Origin: Parabacteroides sp900760525
GTDB taxonomy: Bacteria; Bacteroidota; Bacteroidia; Bacteroidales; Tannerellaceae
Direction of reading: 5' to 3'
Assembly (NCBI RefSeq): GCF_049860805.1
Contig: NZ_CP187555.1
Span: 5,097,978-5,161,977 of the forward strand
DNA: 64,000 nt
The translations under genes and the position numbers were made by a program. The notes beneath the pieces were generated by a model, which did no database searches, was not told the origin of the DNA, and saw only the letters and a program-made list of their open reading frames with translations. Positions 42,925 through 52,351 of this stretch are shown in pieces (the stretch's first letter is position 1; each line of letters begins with the position of its first letter).

Positions 42925-44889
42925 ATGAAAAATACATTACTTATTATATGTTTTCTCCTTACACAGGTATCCGTTGTAAGCGAGGCAGTTGCAAATAACC
43001 TTGATAGTTTGCGGCAAGAACTGAAAAACTTGCCGGATAGTAGTAAATTGATAAGGCTAAATGAATTACTTTATCAGAATAATCGAAATTTTGTGTTTAA
43101 AACCTATGCGGATATGCTATTGGAAGAGGCGCAGAGGCAAAAGAATGATTTATACAAAGGGAATGCCTTATTATCGATCATGCGTTATTACTATTCCAAA
43201 AACCCGGACAGCCTGCGTTTTTACTTGAAACAAGCTGAACCTATTTATCTTGCCACTAATCGGATAGAAGATTTATGCCGTGTGAAAGGTTGGAACATCT
43301 ATACCTTGGTCTTGGGAGGCACCCATGACCAGGTACTCGGGGAAGTAGAAAGTTTAAAGGAACTGGCTGTCCGCTATAACTACCCGGAAGGAGTCGATAT
43401 GGCCAACCAGGCTTTAGCAAACTTCTATTTCAATATCGGTTTAAAAGACGAAGGTGCCGACTTGTGCGATGAAATCCTACAAGGAATGGAAAAACGGGGA
43501 GTCTCCCGCATTCGCCGGTTCTATCTGTTACGTCTGTTGTTAAATGAAAAACCGAAACAGGAATACCTTTTCAAGCTCGATACTTGCATCCGGAATTGTG
43601 AAAAAGAAGGAATCACACAGTTGGATGAAGAACATTCGTTGCCTTTTCTAAAACATGCTTTTTACCTCTACTCCGCACAGTATTATGTTGAACAGAAAGA
43701 GTCCTCGCAAGTCCATTTTTATTTGAAGAAGTTGGGCGAATTGGAGAAACAATATAATATGAATACGGAAAGGATCATGACTCAATTCCTTTGGATGAGT
43801 TATTATAACCTGATCAGGGATTATGATAAAGCCTTAGCGATTGTGGAACAGCTGGAGCATATCCTTTTAAACAATAAGCGTTTTAATGATTGGACTACTG
43901 TGGAAGATATCAAAGCCGATATCTACTACAAAATGGGGAGAGGGATGGAGTCGGCCAAAGCTTACAGAGATTCGAAAGCCGTACATGATTCGATTATCCA
44001 AGCACAATATTATGAAGACCTTGCCAAATTAAGAACGCAGCGTGAAGTCGATAAATTGAAATTGCAAAGTAAGGAACTGGAGTTGGATGCCGAAAAATCC
44101 CGCGCACGGTCCTGGGTGTTCGGTGGAGGAGCTATTGTCTTGCTTCTGCTCTGTGGGGCATTGGGTTTCCTGGCATATTCCCGTCATCGCTACAGTGCCC
44201 GTTTGAAAATAGCAAAAGAAAAAGCTGAAGAGGCAGACCATTTGAAATCGGCTTTTCTTGCCAATATGAACCATGAGATACGTACGCCCTTAAATGCGAT
44301 AGTCGGTTTTTCGCAGGTAATAGCCGAGGAAGGTGACATAGAAACACGCCGGGTATTTGCCAAGATCATCCAAAACAATAACGAATTGTTGCAGCGTTTG
44401 ATAGAGGACGTTCTGGATATTTCGAAAATAGAATCGAACACGCTTACGTTCGTATTGACGGATCAGGATTTACAGGCATTGATGAAAGACCTTTATAGCA
44501 TTATGTCATTACGGATACCTGAAAACGTAGAACTGCAGTTGGACGATTGCCCTCGTTTTACACTTCGCACGGACCGAAACAGGCTGACACAAGTATTGGC
44601 GAATTTATTGAACAACGCCATCAAGCATACTCACGAAGGTTATATCCGTTTCGGTTATAAGGTGGCGGCTGGCGAGATCTGTTTTTATGTAGCAGATACG
44701 GGCGAAGGAATACCGGAAGATCAGCTGGAGCATGTGTTCGACCGTTTTGTCAAGCTGACGGAATGGACAACCGGTGTCGGTTTGGGATTGGCCATTTCCA
44801 AAGCCTTGGTAACGAAGCTCGGCGGTCGTATGGAAGTTTGTTCCAAACAGGGAGAAGGTTCTACTTTTAGTGTTATTTTTCCTGTGTGA
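42925..44889 (+). CDS. Sensor histidine kinase with periplasmic helical-repeat domain
   Basis: 654 aa. Signal peptide (to about 24), then a helical TPR-like region (about 28-390) in the periplasm, a coiled-coil stretch rich in Lys/Glu, one membrane span (about 396-418, GGGAIVLLLLCGALGFLAYS), a HisKA domain with phospho-acceptor His450 in MNHEIRTPLNAI, and a HATPase domain (NNAIKHTHEGYI, DTGEGIPEDQLEHVF, GVGLGLAISKAL). There is no receiver or output domain and no response regulator beside it, so it must signal to a distant partner. The TPR-kinase layout is frequent in Bacteroidetes. Confidence 0.92.
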   Translation: MKNTLLIICFLLTQVSVVSEAVANNLDSLRQELKNLPDSSKLIRLNELLYQNNRNFVFKTYADMLLEEAQRQKNDLYKGNALLSIMRYYYSKNPDSLRFYLKQAEPIYLATNRIEDLCRVKGWNIYTLVLGGTHDQVLGEVESLKELAVRYNYPEGVDMANQALANFYFNIGLKDEGADLCDEILQGMEKRGVSRIRRFYLLRLLLNEKPKQEYLFKLDTCIRNCEKEGITQLDEEHSLPFLKHAFYLYSAQYYVEQKESSQVHFYLKKLGELEKQYNMNTERIMTQFLWMSYYNLIRDYDKALAIVEQLEHILLNNKRFNDWTTVEDIKADIYYKMGRGMESAKAYRDSKAVHDSIIQAQYYEDLAKLRTQREVDKLKLQSKELELDAEKSRARSWVFGGGAIVLLLLCGALGFLAYSRHRYSARLKIAKEKAEEADHLKSAFLANMNHEIRTPLNAIVGFSQVIAEEGDIETRRVFAKIIQNNNELLQRLIEDVLDISKIESNTLTFVLTDQDLQALMKDLYSIMSLRIPENVELQLDDCPRFTLRTDRNRLTQVLANLLNNAIKHTHEGYIRFGYKVAAGEICFYVADTGEGIPEDQLEHVFDRFVKLTEWTTGVGLGLAISKALVTKLGGRMEVCSKQGEGSTFSVIFPV

Positions 44890-44945
44890 TTCATTCCCTA
44901 TCCTTATCTTTGCGAACGGCCTTGTCGGAACTAAACAGATAAACA

Positions 44946-45590
44946 ATGGAACAAAAGGATTTTGTAAGTATCGTACAAACCTATCGCCAATGGATCCATG
45001 CGATGGAAAAGGCGGCTTTTGCTATTCACGACCAGGTGAATCAACGTTATGGAGAGTTTCTACCCTATGGTTTTCATCTGAAAATGACAGCATCGTATGT
45101 CTCCCGTTACGGTCATCTGGTGGCGCAGACGGAAGCGGATGTACTCGTCTTGTACGCGTCCGCTTATCTGCACGATACGATAGAAGATGCCCGTATGACC
45201 TATAACGACGTTGTGAAGTTTATCCGCAATTTCAGGCCGGAAGGGATTACCTTGCCGGACGTATGCGTGAAAGAGCTCGAAAGCCAGGTCCCGGAAATCG
45301 TCTATGCCCTTACGAACGAAAAAGGCCGTAACCGCGACGAGCGTGCGGATGCCATTTATTATAAAGGTATACGCGAAACGAGGTTTGCCTCCTTCGTCAA
45401 GATGTGCGACCGGTTGGCAAACCTCCGCTTTACCGTGATGTTCGTGTTTGCAAACTATATGTTTGATGTCTATAAAAGAGAATATCCCGCTTTTATCCGT
45501 GAAATCAGCGAAGGTGCTGTCACTCCCGTCCCGGAAGAGATGAAGCGGGAGGCGGAAAAGATGCTGGAAGAAGAAGTCTATATCTTATAA
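44946..45590 (+). CDS. HD-domain phosphohydrolase, SpoT-hydrolase/MESH1-like
   Basis: 214 aa cytosolic protein. The metal-site pattern is His in YGHLVAQT, His-Asp in AYLHDTIEDA and Asp in VKMCDRLANLRF, the last two very close to the ppGpp hydrolase domain of RelA/SpoT proteins (HDxIED, KxxDRLxN). This suggests a stand-alone alarmone or nucleotide hydrolase, but the N-terminal part diverges and other substrates are possible. It precedes the phosphodiesterase-like gene by 12 bases (operon). Confidence 0.72.
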   Translation: MEQKDFVSIVQTYRQWIHAMEKAAFAIHDQVNQRYGEFLPYGFHLKMTASYVSRYGHLVAQTEADVLVLYASAYLHDTIEDARMTYNDVVKFIRNFRPEGITLPDVCVKELESQVPEIVYALTNEKGRNRDERADAIYYKGIRETRFASFVKMCDRLANLRFTVMFVFANYMFDVYKREYPAFIREISEGAVTPVPEEMKREAEKMLEEEVYIL

Positions 45591-45602
45591 TATATAATCA
45601 TC

Positions 45603-46823
45603 ATGAAAACATTGTGTTACTTTTTTTTATTTTGTTTTTGCTGCATCCATTTGGCAGCAAAGAACCGCAAAGCGGTATTTGTCATAGTGGATGGAGTACC
45701 TGCGGATCAGATCGAGCGTTTGCATACTCCGGCTATCTTTGATATCGCTTCGAAAGGAGCTTATGGCCGGGCCTATACGGGAGGTGAGATAGGCGGATAT
45801 TCCCAAACCCCGACCATTTCCGCTATCGGATATACCAACCTGCTGACTTCGACTTGGTTTAACAAACATAACGTGGGAGGCAATTCGAACCTGAAGCCGA
45901 ACTACAATTACTGGACTGTGTTCCGCATAGCCAAAGAACAGCCGCAACCTTGCAAAACAGCTATCTATTCAAGCTGGACGGACAACCGTACGGTATTGCT
46001 GGGAGAAGGAAAAGAAGAAACGAACCACCTGAAGATAGATATCGTAAAGGACGGCTATGATCTGGACACCATCCGTTTCCCGCATAAGGAGAAGGACTTG
46101 CATGTTTTTGATTATGACGAGAAAGTATCGCTCGAAGCATCCAAAAGCATCCGGGAAGATGCACCGGATTTGAGTTGGGTGTATCTGTGGTACACCGACG
46201 ACGCCGGGCATCTGGCAGGAAATGGCGCTTACTTCGACGAATATGTAAGAAAGGCGGATGCACAGGTCGCCCGTATATGGGAAGCCGTGAAATACAGGGA
46301 AGCCAATTTCGACGAAGAATGGATGGTCGTGATAACCACTGACCACGGCCGTACGGAAAGCGGATACGGACATGGCGGCCAATCTTTGCGCGAACGGACC
46401 ACCTGGATTTCTACGAATCTCCCCGTGAACGACTATTTTAATAGCGGGCGGCTCGCCATTACGGATATCACTCCTTCTATTTGTCGCTTTATGGGATTCC
46501 AGGTCCCGCAAGATGTTTTATGGGAACAGGATGGCATGCCTTTTATCGGGGATGTCGATATTTGCGGATTACAAACTTCCCCGTACGATCAATCGGTCGA
46601 ACTGTCCTGGGATTGCCTTTCTGAAAAGGCCGGGGTGACGATTTATGCCGCGTGCGGCAACACCTTCAAAACCGGTCAGCCGGACGAATGGATAAAGGTG
46701 GCTGCCGTACCTGCCTCTACCCGGAAATATCGGGTCGATTTGACGGCTCTTCCTGAATCGGATTTTTATAAATTCGTATTGGTCACTCCCCGTAACCATT
46801 TAAACCGCTGGTTGAAACGGTAG
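45603..46823 (+). CDS. Exported alkaline-phosphatase-superfamily protein (phosphodiesterase/NPP-like)
   Basis: 406 aa. Signal peptide to about residue 19 (IHLAAK). Metal-dependent core: FVIVDGVP (Asp), nucleophile Thr in the TPTISAIGYTN region, YTDDAGHLAG (Asp, His), VVITTDHGRTESGYGHGG (Asp, His, His). After about 310 a beta-rich fibronectin-like tail follows. It matches nucleotide pyrophosphatase/phosphodiesterase relatives; substrate not evident. Last gene of the operon with the HD hydrolase. Confidence 0.85.
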   Translation: MKTLCYFFLFCFCCIHLAAKNRKAVFVIVDGVPADQIERLHTPAIFDIASKGAYGRAYTGGEIGGYSQTPTISAIGYTNLLTSTWFNKHNVGGNSNLKPNYNYWTVFRIAKEQPQPCKTAIYSSWTDNRTVLLGEGKEETNHLKIDIVKDGYDLDTIRFPHKEKDLHVFDYDEKVSLEASKSIREDAPDLSWVYLWYTDDAGHLAGNGAYFDEYVRKADAQVARIWEAVKYREANFDEEWMVVITTDHGRTESGYGHGGQSLRERTTWISTNLPVNDYFNSGRLAITDITPSICRFMGFQVPQDVLWEQDGMPFIGDVDICGLQTSPYDQSVELSWDCLSEKAGVTIYAACGNTFKTGQPDEWIKVAAVPASTRKYRVDLTALPESDFYKFVLVTPRNHLNRWLKR

Positions 46824-46840
46824 TCGTAAAAAGGGAGTAC

Positions 46841-46867
46841 CCGGTTTCCGGCCTATACCGGAATCGG
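46841..46867 (+). terminator. Imperfect hairpin after the phosphodiesterase gene
   Basis: CCGGTTTCCGG pairs with CCGGAATCGG (one bulge) around CCTATA, 17 bases past the stop. There is no T run, so it is a weak terminator or a 3'-end stabiliser. Confidence 0.45.
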
Positions 46868-46905
46868 TGCATTTGTTGTTAACAGGCGAAATTAGTCCGG
46901 CGGAA

Positions 46906-46938
46906 TTTGGGTAATGTCGTTTGTAGAAGTTATTTTTG
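46906..46938 (+). promoter_or_regulatory. Predicted promoter of the ECF sigma gene
   Basis: TTTG (46906-46909), 21 bases, TATTTTTG (46931-46938). The expected start site near 46945 is only about 9 bases before the first ATG (46954) but about 70 before the second (47014), favouring the latter as start codon. Confidence 0.6.
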
Positions 46939-46953
46939 CAATGTTAACAACAC

Positions 46954-47553
46954 ATGCACTTGCACTTGGAGAATCGGAGAGACATAATAAACCCTTTGGA
47001 GATTAATTCGGAAATGAATTTTGGCGTCTTTTACAATGCGTACTACCAGCGTTTTGTAAGATATGCCTTTTATTATGTCAATGATTTGCCGACCGCCGAA
47101 GATATGACGCACGATGCCTTGCTGTACTATTGGGAAAATAAACAAAAGCTGCCAGCCGATACGGACGTCTTAGGCTATATATTACAATCCGTCAAGAACA
47201 AATGCCTGAACTACCTGAAGCATATCCAGGTGGAAATCGAATACAGCAAGAACCGCACGGAGTTGCGTGACTGGGAAATCGTGACGCGCATCCAGACGTT
47301 AGAAGACGAAAGCTACAGCACGATCTTTTCCAAAGACATAATGAAAATCGTCATGGAGTCTTTATCCGAGCTGCCGGAACAGACCCGTAATATATTTGTG
47401 TTGAACCGTCTGGATTATAAATCAAGGAAAGAAATAGCACAAGCCTTAGGTGTTTCCCAACAAAAAGTAGATTATCATATCAATAAGGCCAATGATCATC
47501 TCCGCTTGAAACTGAAAGACTATATTCCCCTGATACTGTTATTCTTGAATTAG
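46954..47553 (+). CDS. ECF-type RNA polymerase sigma factor
   Basis: Extracytoplasmic-function sigma factor controlling the neighbouring FecR/SusC/SusD genes. Region 2 covers about residues 22-90 (FGVFYNAYYQRFVRYAFYYV; DMTHDALLYYWENK) and region 4 about 125-190 (LSELPEQTRNIFVLNRLDYKSRKEIAQALGVSQQKVDYHI, a helix-turn-helix). The first 20 residues are charged and unlike the family's usual start; the ATG at 47014 is more likely the real one. This is the Bacteroides expansion type found beside FecR-like anti-sigma factors. Confidence 0.93.
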   Translation: MHLHLENRRDIINPLEINSEMNFGVFYNAYYQRFVRYAFYYVNDLPTAEDMTHDALLYYWENKQKLPADTDVLGYILQSVKNKCLNYLKHIQVEIEYSKNRTELRDWEIVTRIQTLEDESYSTIFSKDIMKIVMESLSELPEQTRNIFVLNRLDYKSRKEIAQALGVSQQKVDYHINKANDHLRLKLKDYIPLILLFLN

Positions 47554-47655
47554 GCATATCCGGACTTTCCTCATGTGGCCGTAGTGCCGGTCGTCATTCC
47601 TTGTGCCGTTTCCCGTGAACAAAGAAGCCTTTTGCCATTGTGTTTCGTCTGTTTA

Positions 47656-47769
47656 ATGCAAGTGTAATCTGTTTTCGACGTTGTCGAGAATATATACGGC
47701 GTTGTCGTGCATATTCTCGGCATTGTCGTATATATACACGACAACGTCGAAAACAAATTACACTTGCAT
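47656..47769. repeat. 114-base inverted repeat with internal dyads of 21-base period
   Basis: Arms 47656-47686 and 47739-47769 are 31 bases long and complementary with one mismatch (outer part ATGCAAGTGTAAT, inner part TTTTCGACGTTGTCG). Between them GTTGTCG-like words recur every 21 bases and AGAATAT/ATATTCT forms a nested stem. It lies between the sigma gene and fecR. Outside it, 47554-47655 and 47770-47913 show no gene or firm signal; short reading frames across the repeat are artefacts of its symmetry. Confidence 0.88.
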
Positions 47770-47913
47770 CGGCTTTGAAATACAACGTGTTGTCTTGTGG
47801 AACTTGCGTCATTGTTTTGAAAAATAGTTGCCAGTAAGCAAAAAAGTTCTATTACGGTTGGGATTTTTCTTTGATGAGTTGCTCTACTTATAGAAACAGG
47901 AAAAAGAGAAACG

Positions 47914-48864
47914 ATGCAAATAGATCAACATATACTTATTCGTTACTTTCTGAAGCAGGCTTCGGAAGAAGAAAAGGAGGCAATACGGCAGTGGATTGAA
48001 AGCAACGAAGACAACCGCCGGCGTTTTATCCGGGAGCGGATTCGTTTTGATGCTTCCATTTTGGTAGACGAAGCTGCGGTTGAGCCTTCCACTAAAATTG
48101 CTTCCGGTAAGCGTTACCGGCTACATCCTGCATTGAATTGGTCTTTAAAGGTCGCAGCTTCGGTTTTGCTTTTGCTGGGAAGTTTTTATTGGTACGATAA
48201 TTACCGGACGGCTCAATTGGCGCAGACCTTCCAGTGTGTATATGTCCCGGCGGGCAACCGTACCAATATCCAACTACCGGACGGCACGAATGTCTGGCTG
48301 AATGCTAACACATCTCTCCGTTACCCGATGGTGTTTTCCAAAACGCGCCGTGAAATACAATTGGATGGCGAAGGTTATTTCGAAGTGGCGAAAGATAAAA
48401 AGCCTTTTATCGTCCAAACGAATAAATATGATGTGGAGGTATTGGGAACTACTTTTAACGTAGAGGCCTATAAGGATAAATCTGATTTTCGGACAATGCT
48501 CTATGAAGGTAAAGTCAAGCTATATAATACGAAGAATCCGAAAGCCGTTTATCTCTCTCCGGGACAAACGGCGGAGTTAATAGGGGGAACATTACAGGTC
48601 GTACGGACAACGGATTTGAACAGCTACCGCTGGAAAGACGGTCTGATCTATATCGAAGACAAGTCTTTTAATGCGATTATGGCACTGTTCGAAAAGTTCT
48701 ATGATGTGCGGATCATAGTCAACAACAAAGCTGTAAAAGATTTGGGCTATCGCGGAAAGCTGCGGATATCCGATGGTGTGGATCATGCTTTGCGCGTTCT
48801 GCAAAATGACTTCCCTTTCAAATATAAGCGGGATGAAGAGAAAAACATCATATATATTAACTGA
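47914..48864 (+). CDS. FecR-family anti-sigma factor
   Basis: 316 aa. N-terminal cytosolic helical domain that binds the sigma factor (IRYFLKQASEEEKEAIRQWI), one membrane span (about 75-93, AASVLLLLGSFYWY), the periplasmic FecR domain (about 105-210: GNRTNIQLPDGTNVWLNANTSLRYP, GEGYFEVAKDKKPFIVQT) and a C-terminal DUF4974 domain (about 245-315) that contacts the receptor's STN domain. Transmits the substrate signal from the adjacent SusC to the sigma factor. Confidence 0.94.
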   Translation: MQIDQHILIRYFLKQASEEEKEAIRQWIESNEDNRRRFIRERIRFDASILVDEAAVEPSTKIASGKRYRLHPALNWSLKVAASVLLLLGSFYWYDNYRTAQLAQTFQCVYVPAGNRTNIQLPDGTNVWLNANTSLRYPMVFSKTRREIQLDGEGYFEVAKDKKPFIVQTNKYDVEVLGTTFNVEAYKDKSDFRTMLYEGKVKLYNTKNPKAVYLSPGQTAELIGGTLQVVRTTDLNSYRWKDGLIYIEDKSFNAIMALFEKFYDVRIIVNNKAVKDLGYRGKLRISDGVDHALRVLQNDFPFKYKRDEEKNIIYIN

Positions 48865-48914
48865 TAAAATCAATTTGCCTATGAGGAAGGACACATGAGA
48901 AACACGTAAAAAAA

Positions 48915-48946
48915 GAACCGGCAGTTGCTCCAACAACCACCGGCTC
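48915..48946 (+). promoter_or_regulatory. Hairpin between fecR and susC
   Basis: CCGGCAGTTG (48918-48927) and CAACCACCGG (48934-48943) form two 4-base stems flanking a 2x2 internal loop, extended by GA/TC outside. No T run follows. It sits 50 bases past fecR and 50 before susC and may be a processing or attenuation point separating regulator and transporter expression. Confidence 0.55.
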
Positions 48947-48995
48947 TGCAGTACATTTTTAATATACTTATTAATTTAAAATCACAAACAAAGAT

Positions 48996-51900
48996 ATGAA
49001 AAATTATTTTTTACCTGAGTCTTTTATAAAAAAAAATTCGGGAAGGAATCAAATATGTAGAGTTATGAAATTGATTACCTGTTCTTTACTATTATGTTCA
49101 TGTTTCGCTTTGGCCGGTCAGGCAAATTCTCAAAATGCGAAGGTTAGTTTGAATAAAAATCAAGTACAATTGGAGGATATACTAAATGAAATTGAAAATC
49201 AGACAGATTATTTGTTTATTTCAAACCGGGATGTTAATTTGAAACAAAAAGTATCAATATCTGCATCAGATAAGTTAGTTCAGGATGTTCTAAATGAAAT
49301 ATTAAAAAATACAGAGCTAACTTTCACTATAGAGGGAGTGAATATTATTCTTACTCGAAAGGATGAGAATATGTTGCTAGTCCAACAACAAGATAAGAAT
49401 ATATCGGGAAAAATCGTAGATCAAAATGGTGAACCTATTATAGGAGTAAACGTTGTAGAGAAGGGAACGACTAATGGGGTTATATCTGATTTAGAAGGGA
49501 GTTTCTCCCTCAATGTTGCGTCTAACGCAACATTAGTCTTTTCTTACATAGGTTATAAATCACAAGAAATTAAAATTGATAATCGTCTTTTATATAATGT
49601 TGTACTTAAAGAAGATGCCGAGACTTTGGATGAAGTTGTTGTTGTCGGATATGGTACAGCGTTAAAAAAAGATATTTCAGGCTCAGTTGTTCGTGCAGAT
49701 TTGGATGTATTGAAAGAATCTCCGAACGTAAGTTTTGCATCAGCTTTGCAAGGGACAGTTCCTGGGATGAATGTAGGAACAGTGACACAAGCTGGTACAG
49801 ATCCTGAAATGACAATTCGTGGTCGTACATCTATTTCTGGTGCAAACTCTCCTTTGATTGTCTTAGATGGAATTATTTATAGAGGAAATTTGGTAGATTT
49901 GAATATGAATGATATTGAGTCTATAGATATTTTGAAAGATGCAAGCTCTGCTGCTATTTATGGTTCTCAAGCCAGTAATGGCGTGTTGCTTATTACATCA
50001 AAAAACGTAAAAGCAATGAGTAAACCTATCATTGAATATAACGGTTCTTTTTCTATTCAACAATCTGCAAATAAAATAAATTTAAATGATCGTGAAGGTT
50101 ATTTGCAACAAATTGCAGATGTTAAAATTTCAGAGAGTAGAATGGGAAAAGATTTACTTACTCCAAATCCGGATTGGGATGTGACTAAATATTTTCAAGA
50201 TAATCTGGAAACCGAGGGTTTTTTGAATGGAAGAAATACAGATTGGTGGGATTTGGGTACAAATAATCTCCCGTATATTAATACTCAGAACTTGAGTATA
50301 AGAGGGAAGAACGAATTGAGTAGTTATTTCTTCTCAATCGGATATACGGATCAGGAAAATTTGATGAAAGGAGATGAGTACCAGCGATATAATATTCGTA
50401 TGAATTTAGATACAAAAGTAACAGATTGGTTGAAGATCGGGGCTCAAACATTTTTTACGTTTAGTGATTACTCAGGAACGAATTTATCTTACGACAAAAT
50501 AAGACAGTTGCCTCCTTTGAGTCCGGTTACGGATGAAAATGGGGAAAACATAGTTTATGTATACAAGACATCACTGAATCCTTTATTGGATCTTCAGCAA
50601 GATAACGTTGATAAGAGATATAATTTATGGGGAAACTTTTATGCAGATGTTGATATTCCGTTTGTAAAAGGACTGAATTATCGATTGAACTTTTCGCAAA
50701 ATCTGATAAACAATAAGGATTTTCAATTTAATCCTTGGGGAAGTGATCTGACAGGAAGCGGATCGAAAGCAAATGATAGTCAATATAGTTGGACAATCGA
50801 TAATATTGTTACGTATAAGCATAGTTTTGATGAACATGATGTAAATGCGACATTTGTATATGGTGCTGAAAAACGTGTGTATGAATCAACATCAGCTTCT
50901 GGAAGTAATTTCAGTAATGATGTCTTAGGTTTCAATAATTTGGGTGCGGCAGATGCAGCATTGCAAAAAATAGCATCTTCAGCATGGCAAGAAACTAGTT
51001 TATATACAATGTTTCGTTTGGGGTATACGTATAAGGATCGTTATACTTTTACAGGGACAATCAGAAGGGATGGTTTTTCTGGATTTAGTCCATCAAATAA
51101 ATTTGCCGTTTTTCCATCTGCAGCAGTAGCTTGGCGTCTTAGTGAGGAAGAGTTTATCAAAGACAAAAAGGATTGGATCGATGATCTGAAATTGAGATTT
51201 TCTTATGGTGTGAATGGGAACCGGACACTATCCCGTTACCAAACAATGGCAACAATGAAATTTGTTGACTCTTATTTGTATGGAGATGGTGCTCCTGCGG
51301 AAAAAGGCTCTTTTATAAATACAATGGCAAATGATGATTTAAAATGGGAAACAACAAAAACGTTTAATATAGGAAGTGATTTCTCATTTTTGGGTAATAG
51401 AATATTTGGATTTTTAGAATTCTATAAGTCTAAGACGGAAGATTTGCTATACAATGTAAATATTCCCTATATGAATAATAATATCAATTCGATAGCAACT
51501 AATATTGGAGAATTATCCAATTGGGGTACTGAACTGAAAGTAACAGGGGTTCCGATTAGTAATGAAGATTTTAGTTGGGATGTTACGTTTAATTTTTCAT
51601 TAAATAGAAATAAAGTAAAAAGTATTCTAGGAATCGATACGGATGGGAATGGAAAAGAAGATGATCTGATCTCAAGCAAAATTTTTATAGATAAGCCTTA
51701 TGGAGTATGTTATGACTTCAATGCTATTGGAATGTGGCAAATTGAAGATTATAATGCTGGTATTATACCCAATGGGTTTACGTATGGAACATATAAAATA
51801 GAGGATATAGATAAAGATGGTAGTATTACCGCCGCTAATGATCGTAAAATATTAGGTTATTCGGATCCTTCTTATCGTTTTAGTATTCAGAATACATTTA

Positions 51901-52340
51901 GATATAAAGATTTTGAACTAAAATTTTTACTTAATTCTATTCAGGGAGGTAAAAACTATTATTGGGCAAATTCAGGATCTGCTATTCCTGAACCAGATGC
52001 TGCATATCAAAATAATATTTTTAAATTTGATTATTGGACTCCTGAAAATCCAAATGCAAAATATAGGCAATTAGGATATTTTTCACCTTCGGTAGGTTAT
52101 TCTTTTCATCCTTATACGCAAAGAAGTTTTGTCCGATTACAGGATTTGACTTTCTCTTATAGAATACCAAAGAAAGTCCTGAATAAGGTAGGTATAAATA
52201 ACTTTAAAATTTATCTTAGTGGAAAGAATCTGTTTACTATTACTAAATGGGATGGAATGGATCCTGAGACTGGTGTGGGAATCCAAGGTGGATATCCTCT
52301 GTTAAGAACTTACTCAATTGGTGTTAATTTTGATTTTTAA
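48996..52340 (+). CDS. SusC/RagA TonB-dependent transporter with STN signalling domain
   Basis: 1114 aa. A long positively charged N-terminus precedes a signal sequence ending GQANSQ (about residue 46); the ATG at 49065 is an alternative start. Then STN domain (about 50-118, VQLEDILNEIENQTDYLFIS), carboxypeptidase-like domain (about 130-208), SusC signature LDEVVVVGYG, plug (IRGRTSISGANSPLIVLDGI) and barrel to the terminal Phe. The STN domain and the adjacent FecR/sigma pair mark it as a trans-envelope signalling receptor. Codon use and base content are much more AT-rich than in the first SusC here. Confidence 0.96.
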   Translation: MKNYFLPESFIKKNSGRNQICRVMKLITCSLLLCSCFALAGQANSQNAKVSLNKNQVQLEDILNEIENQTDYLFISNRDVNLKQKVSISASDKLVQDVLNEILKNTELTFTIEGVNIILTRKDENMLLVQQQDKNISGKIVDQNGEPIIGVNVVEKGTTNGVISDLEGSFSLNVASNATLVFSYIGYKSQEIKIDNRLLYNVVLKEDAETLDEVVVVGYGTALKKDISGSVVRADLDVLKESPNVSFASALQGTVPGMNVGTVTQAGTDPEMTIRGRTSISGANSPLIVLDGIIYRGNLVDLNMNDIESIDILKDASSAAIYGSQASNGVLLITSKNVKAMSKPIIEYNGSFSIQQSANKINLNDREGYLQQIADVKISESRMGKDLLTPNPDWDVTKYFQDNLETEGFLNGRNTDWWDLGTNNLPYINTQNLSIRGKNELSSYFFSIGYTDQENLMKGDEYQRYNIRMNLDTKVTDWLKIGAQTFFTFSDYSGTNLSYDKIRQLPPLSPVTDENGENIVYVYKTSLNPLLDLQQDNVDKRYNLWGNFYADVDIPFVKGLNYRLNFSQNLINNKDFQFNPWGSDLTGSGSKANDSQYSWTIDNIVTYKHSFDEHDVNATFVYGAEKRVYESTSASGSNFSNDVLGFNNLGAADAALQKIASSAWQETSLYTMFRLGYTYKDRYTFTGTIRRDGFSGFSPSNKFAVFPSAAVAWRLSEEEFIKDKKDWIDDLKLRFSYGVNGNRTLSRYQTMATMKFVDSYLYGDGAPAEKGSFINTMANDDLKWETTKTFNIGSDFSFLGNRIFGFLEFYKSKTEDLLYNVNIPYMNNNINSIATNIGELSNWGTELKVTGVPISNEDFSWDVTFNFSLNRNKVKSILGIDTDGNGKEDDLISSKIFIDKPYGVCYDFNAIGMWQIEDYNAGIIPNGFTYGTYKIEDIDKDGSITAANDRKILGYSDPSYRFSIQNTFRYKDFELKFLLNSIQGGKNYYWANSGSAIPEPDAAYQNNIFKFDYWTPENPNAKYRQLGYFSPSVGYSFHPYTQRSFVRLQDLTFSYRIPKKVLNKVGINNFKIYLSGKNLFTITKWDGMDPETGVGIQGGYPLLRTYSIGVNFDF

Positions 52341-52351
52341 ATGATTTTGAT

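Noticed and set aside
47594..47837. Two short Arg/Cys-rich frames on opposite strands
   Set aside because: They encode the symmetrical repeat (repeated RRCREY-like words on both strands), as expected from an inverted repeat, and lack ribosome sites.
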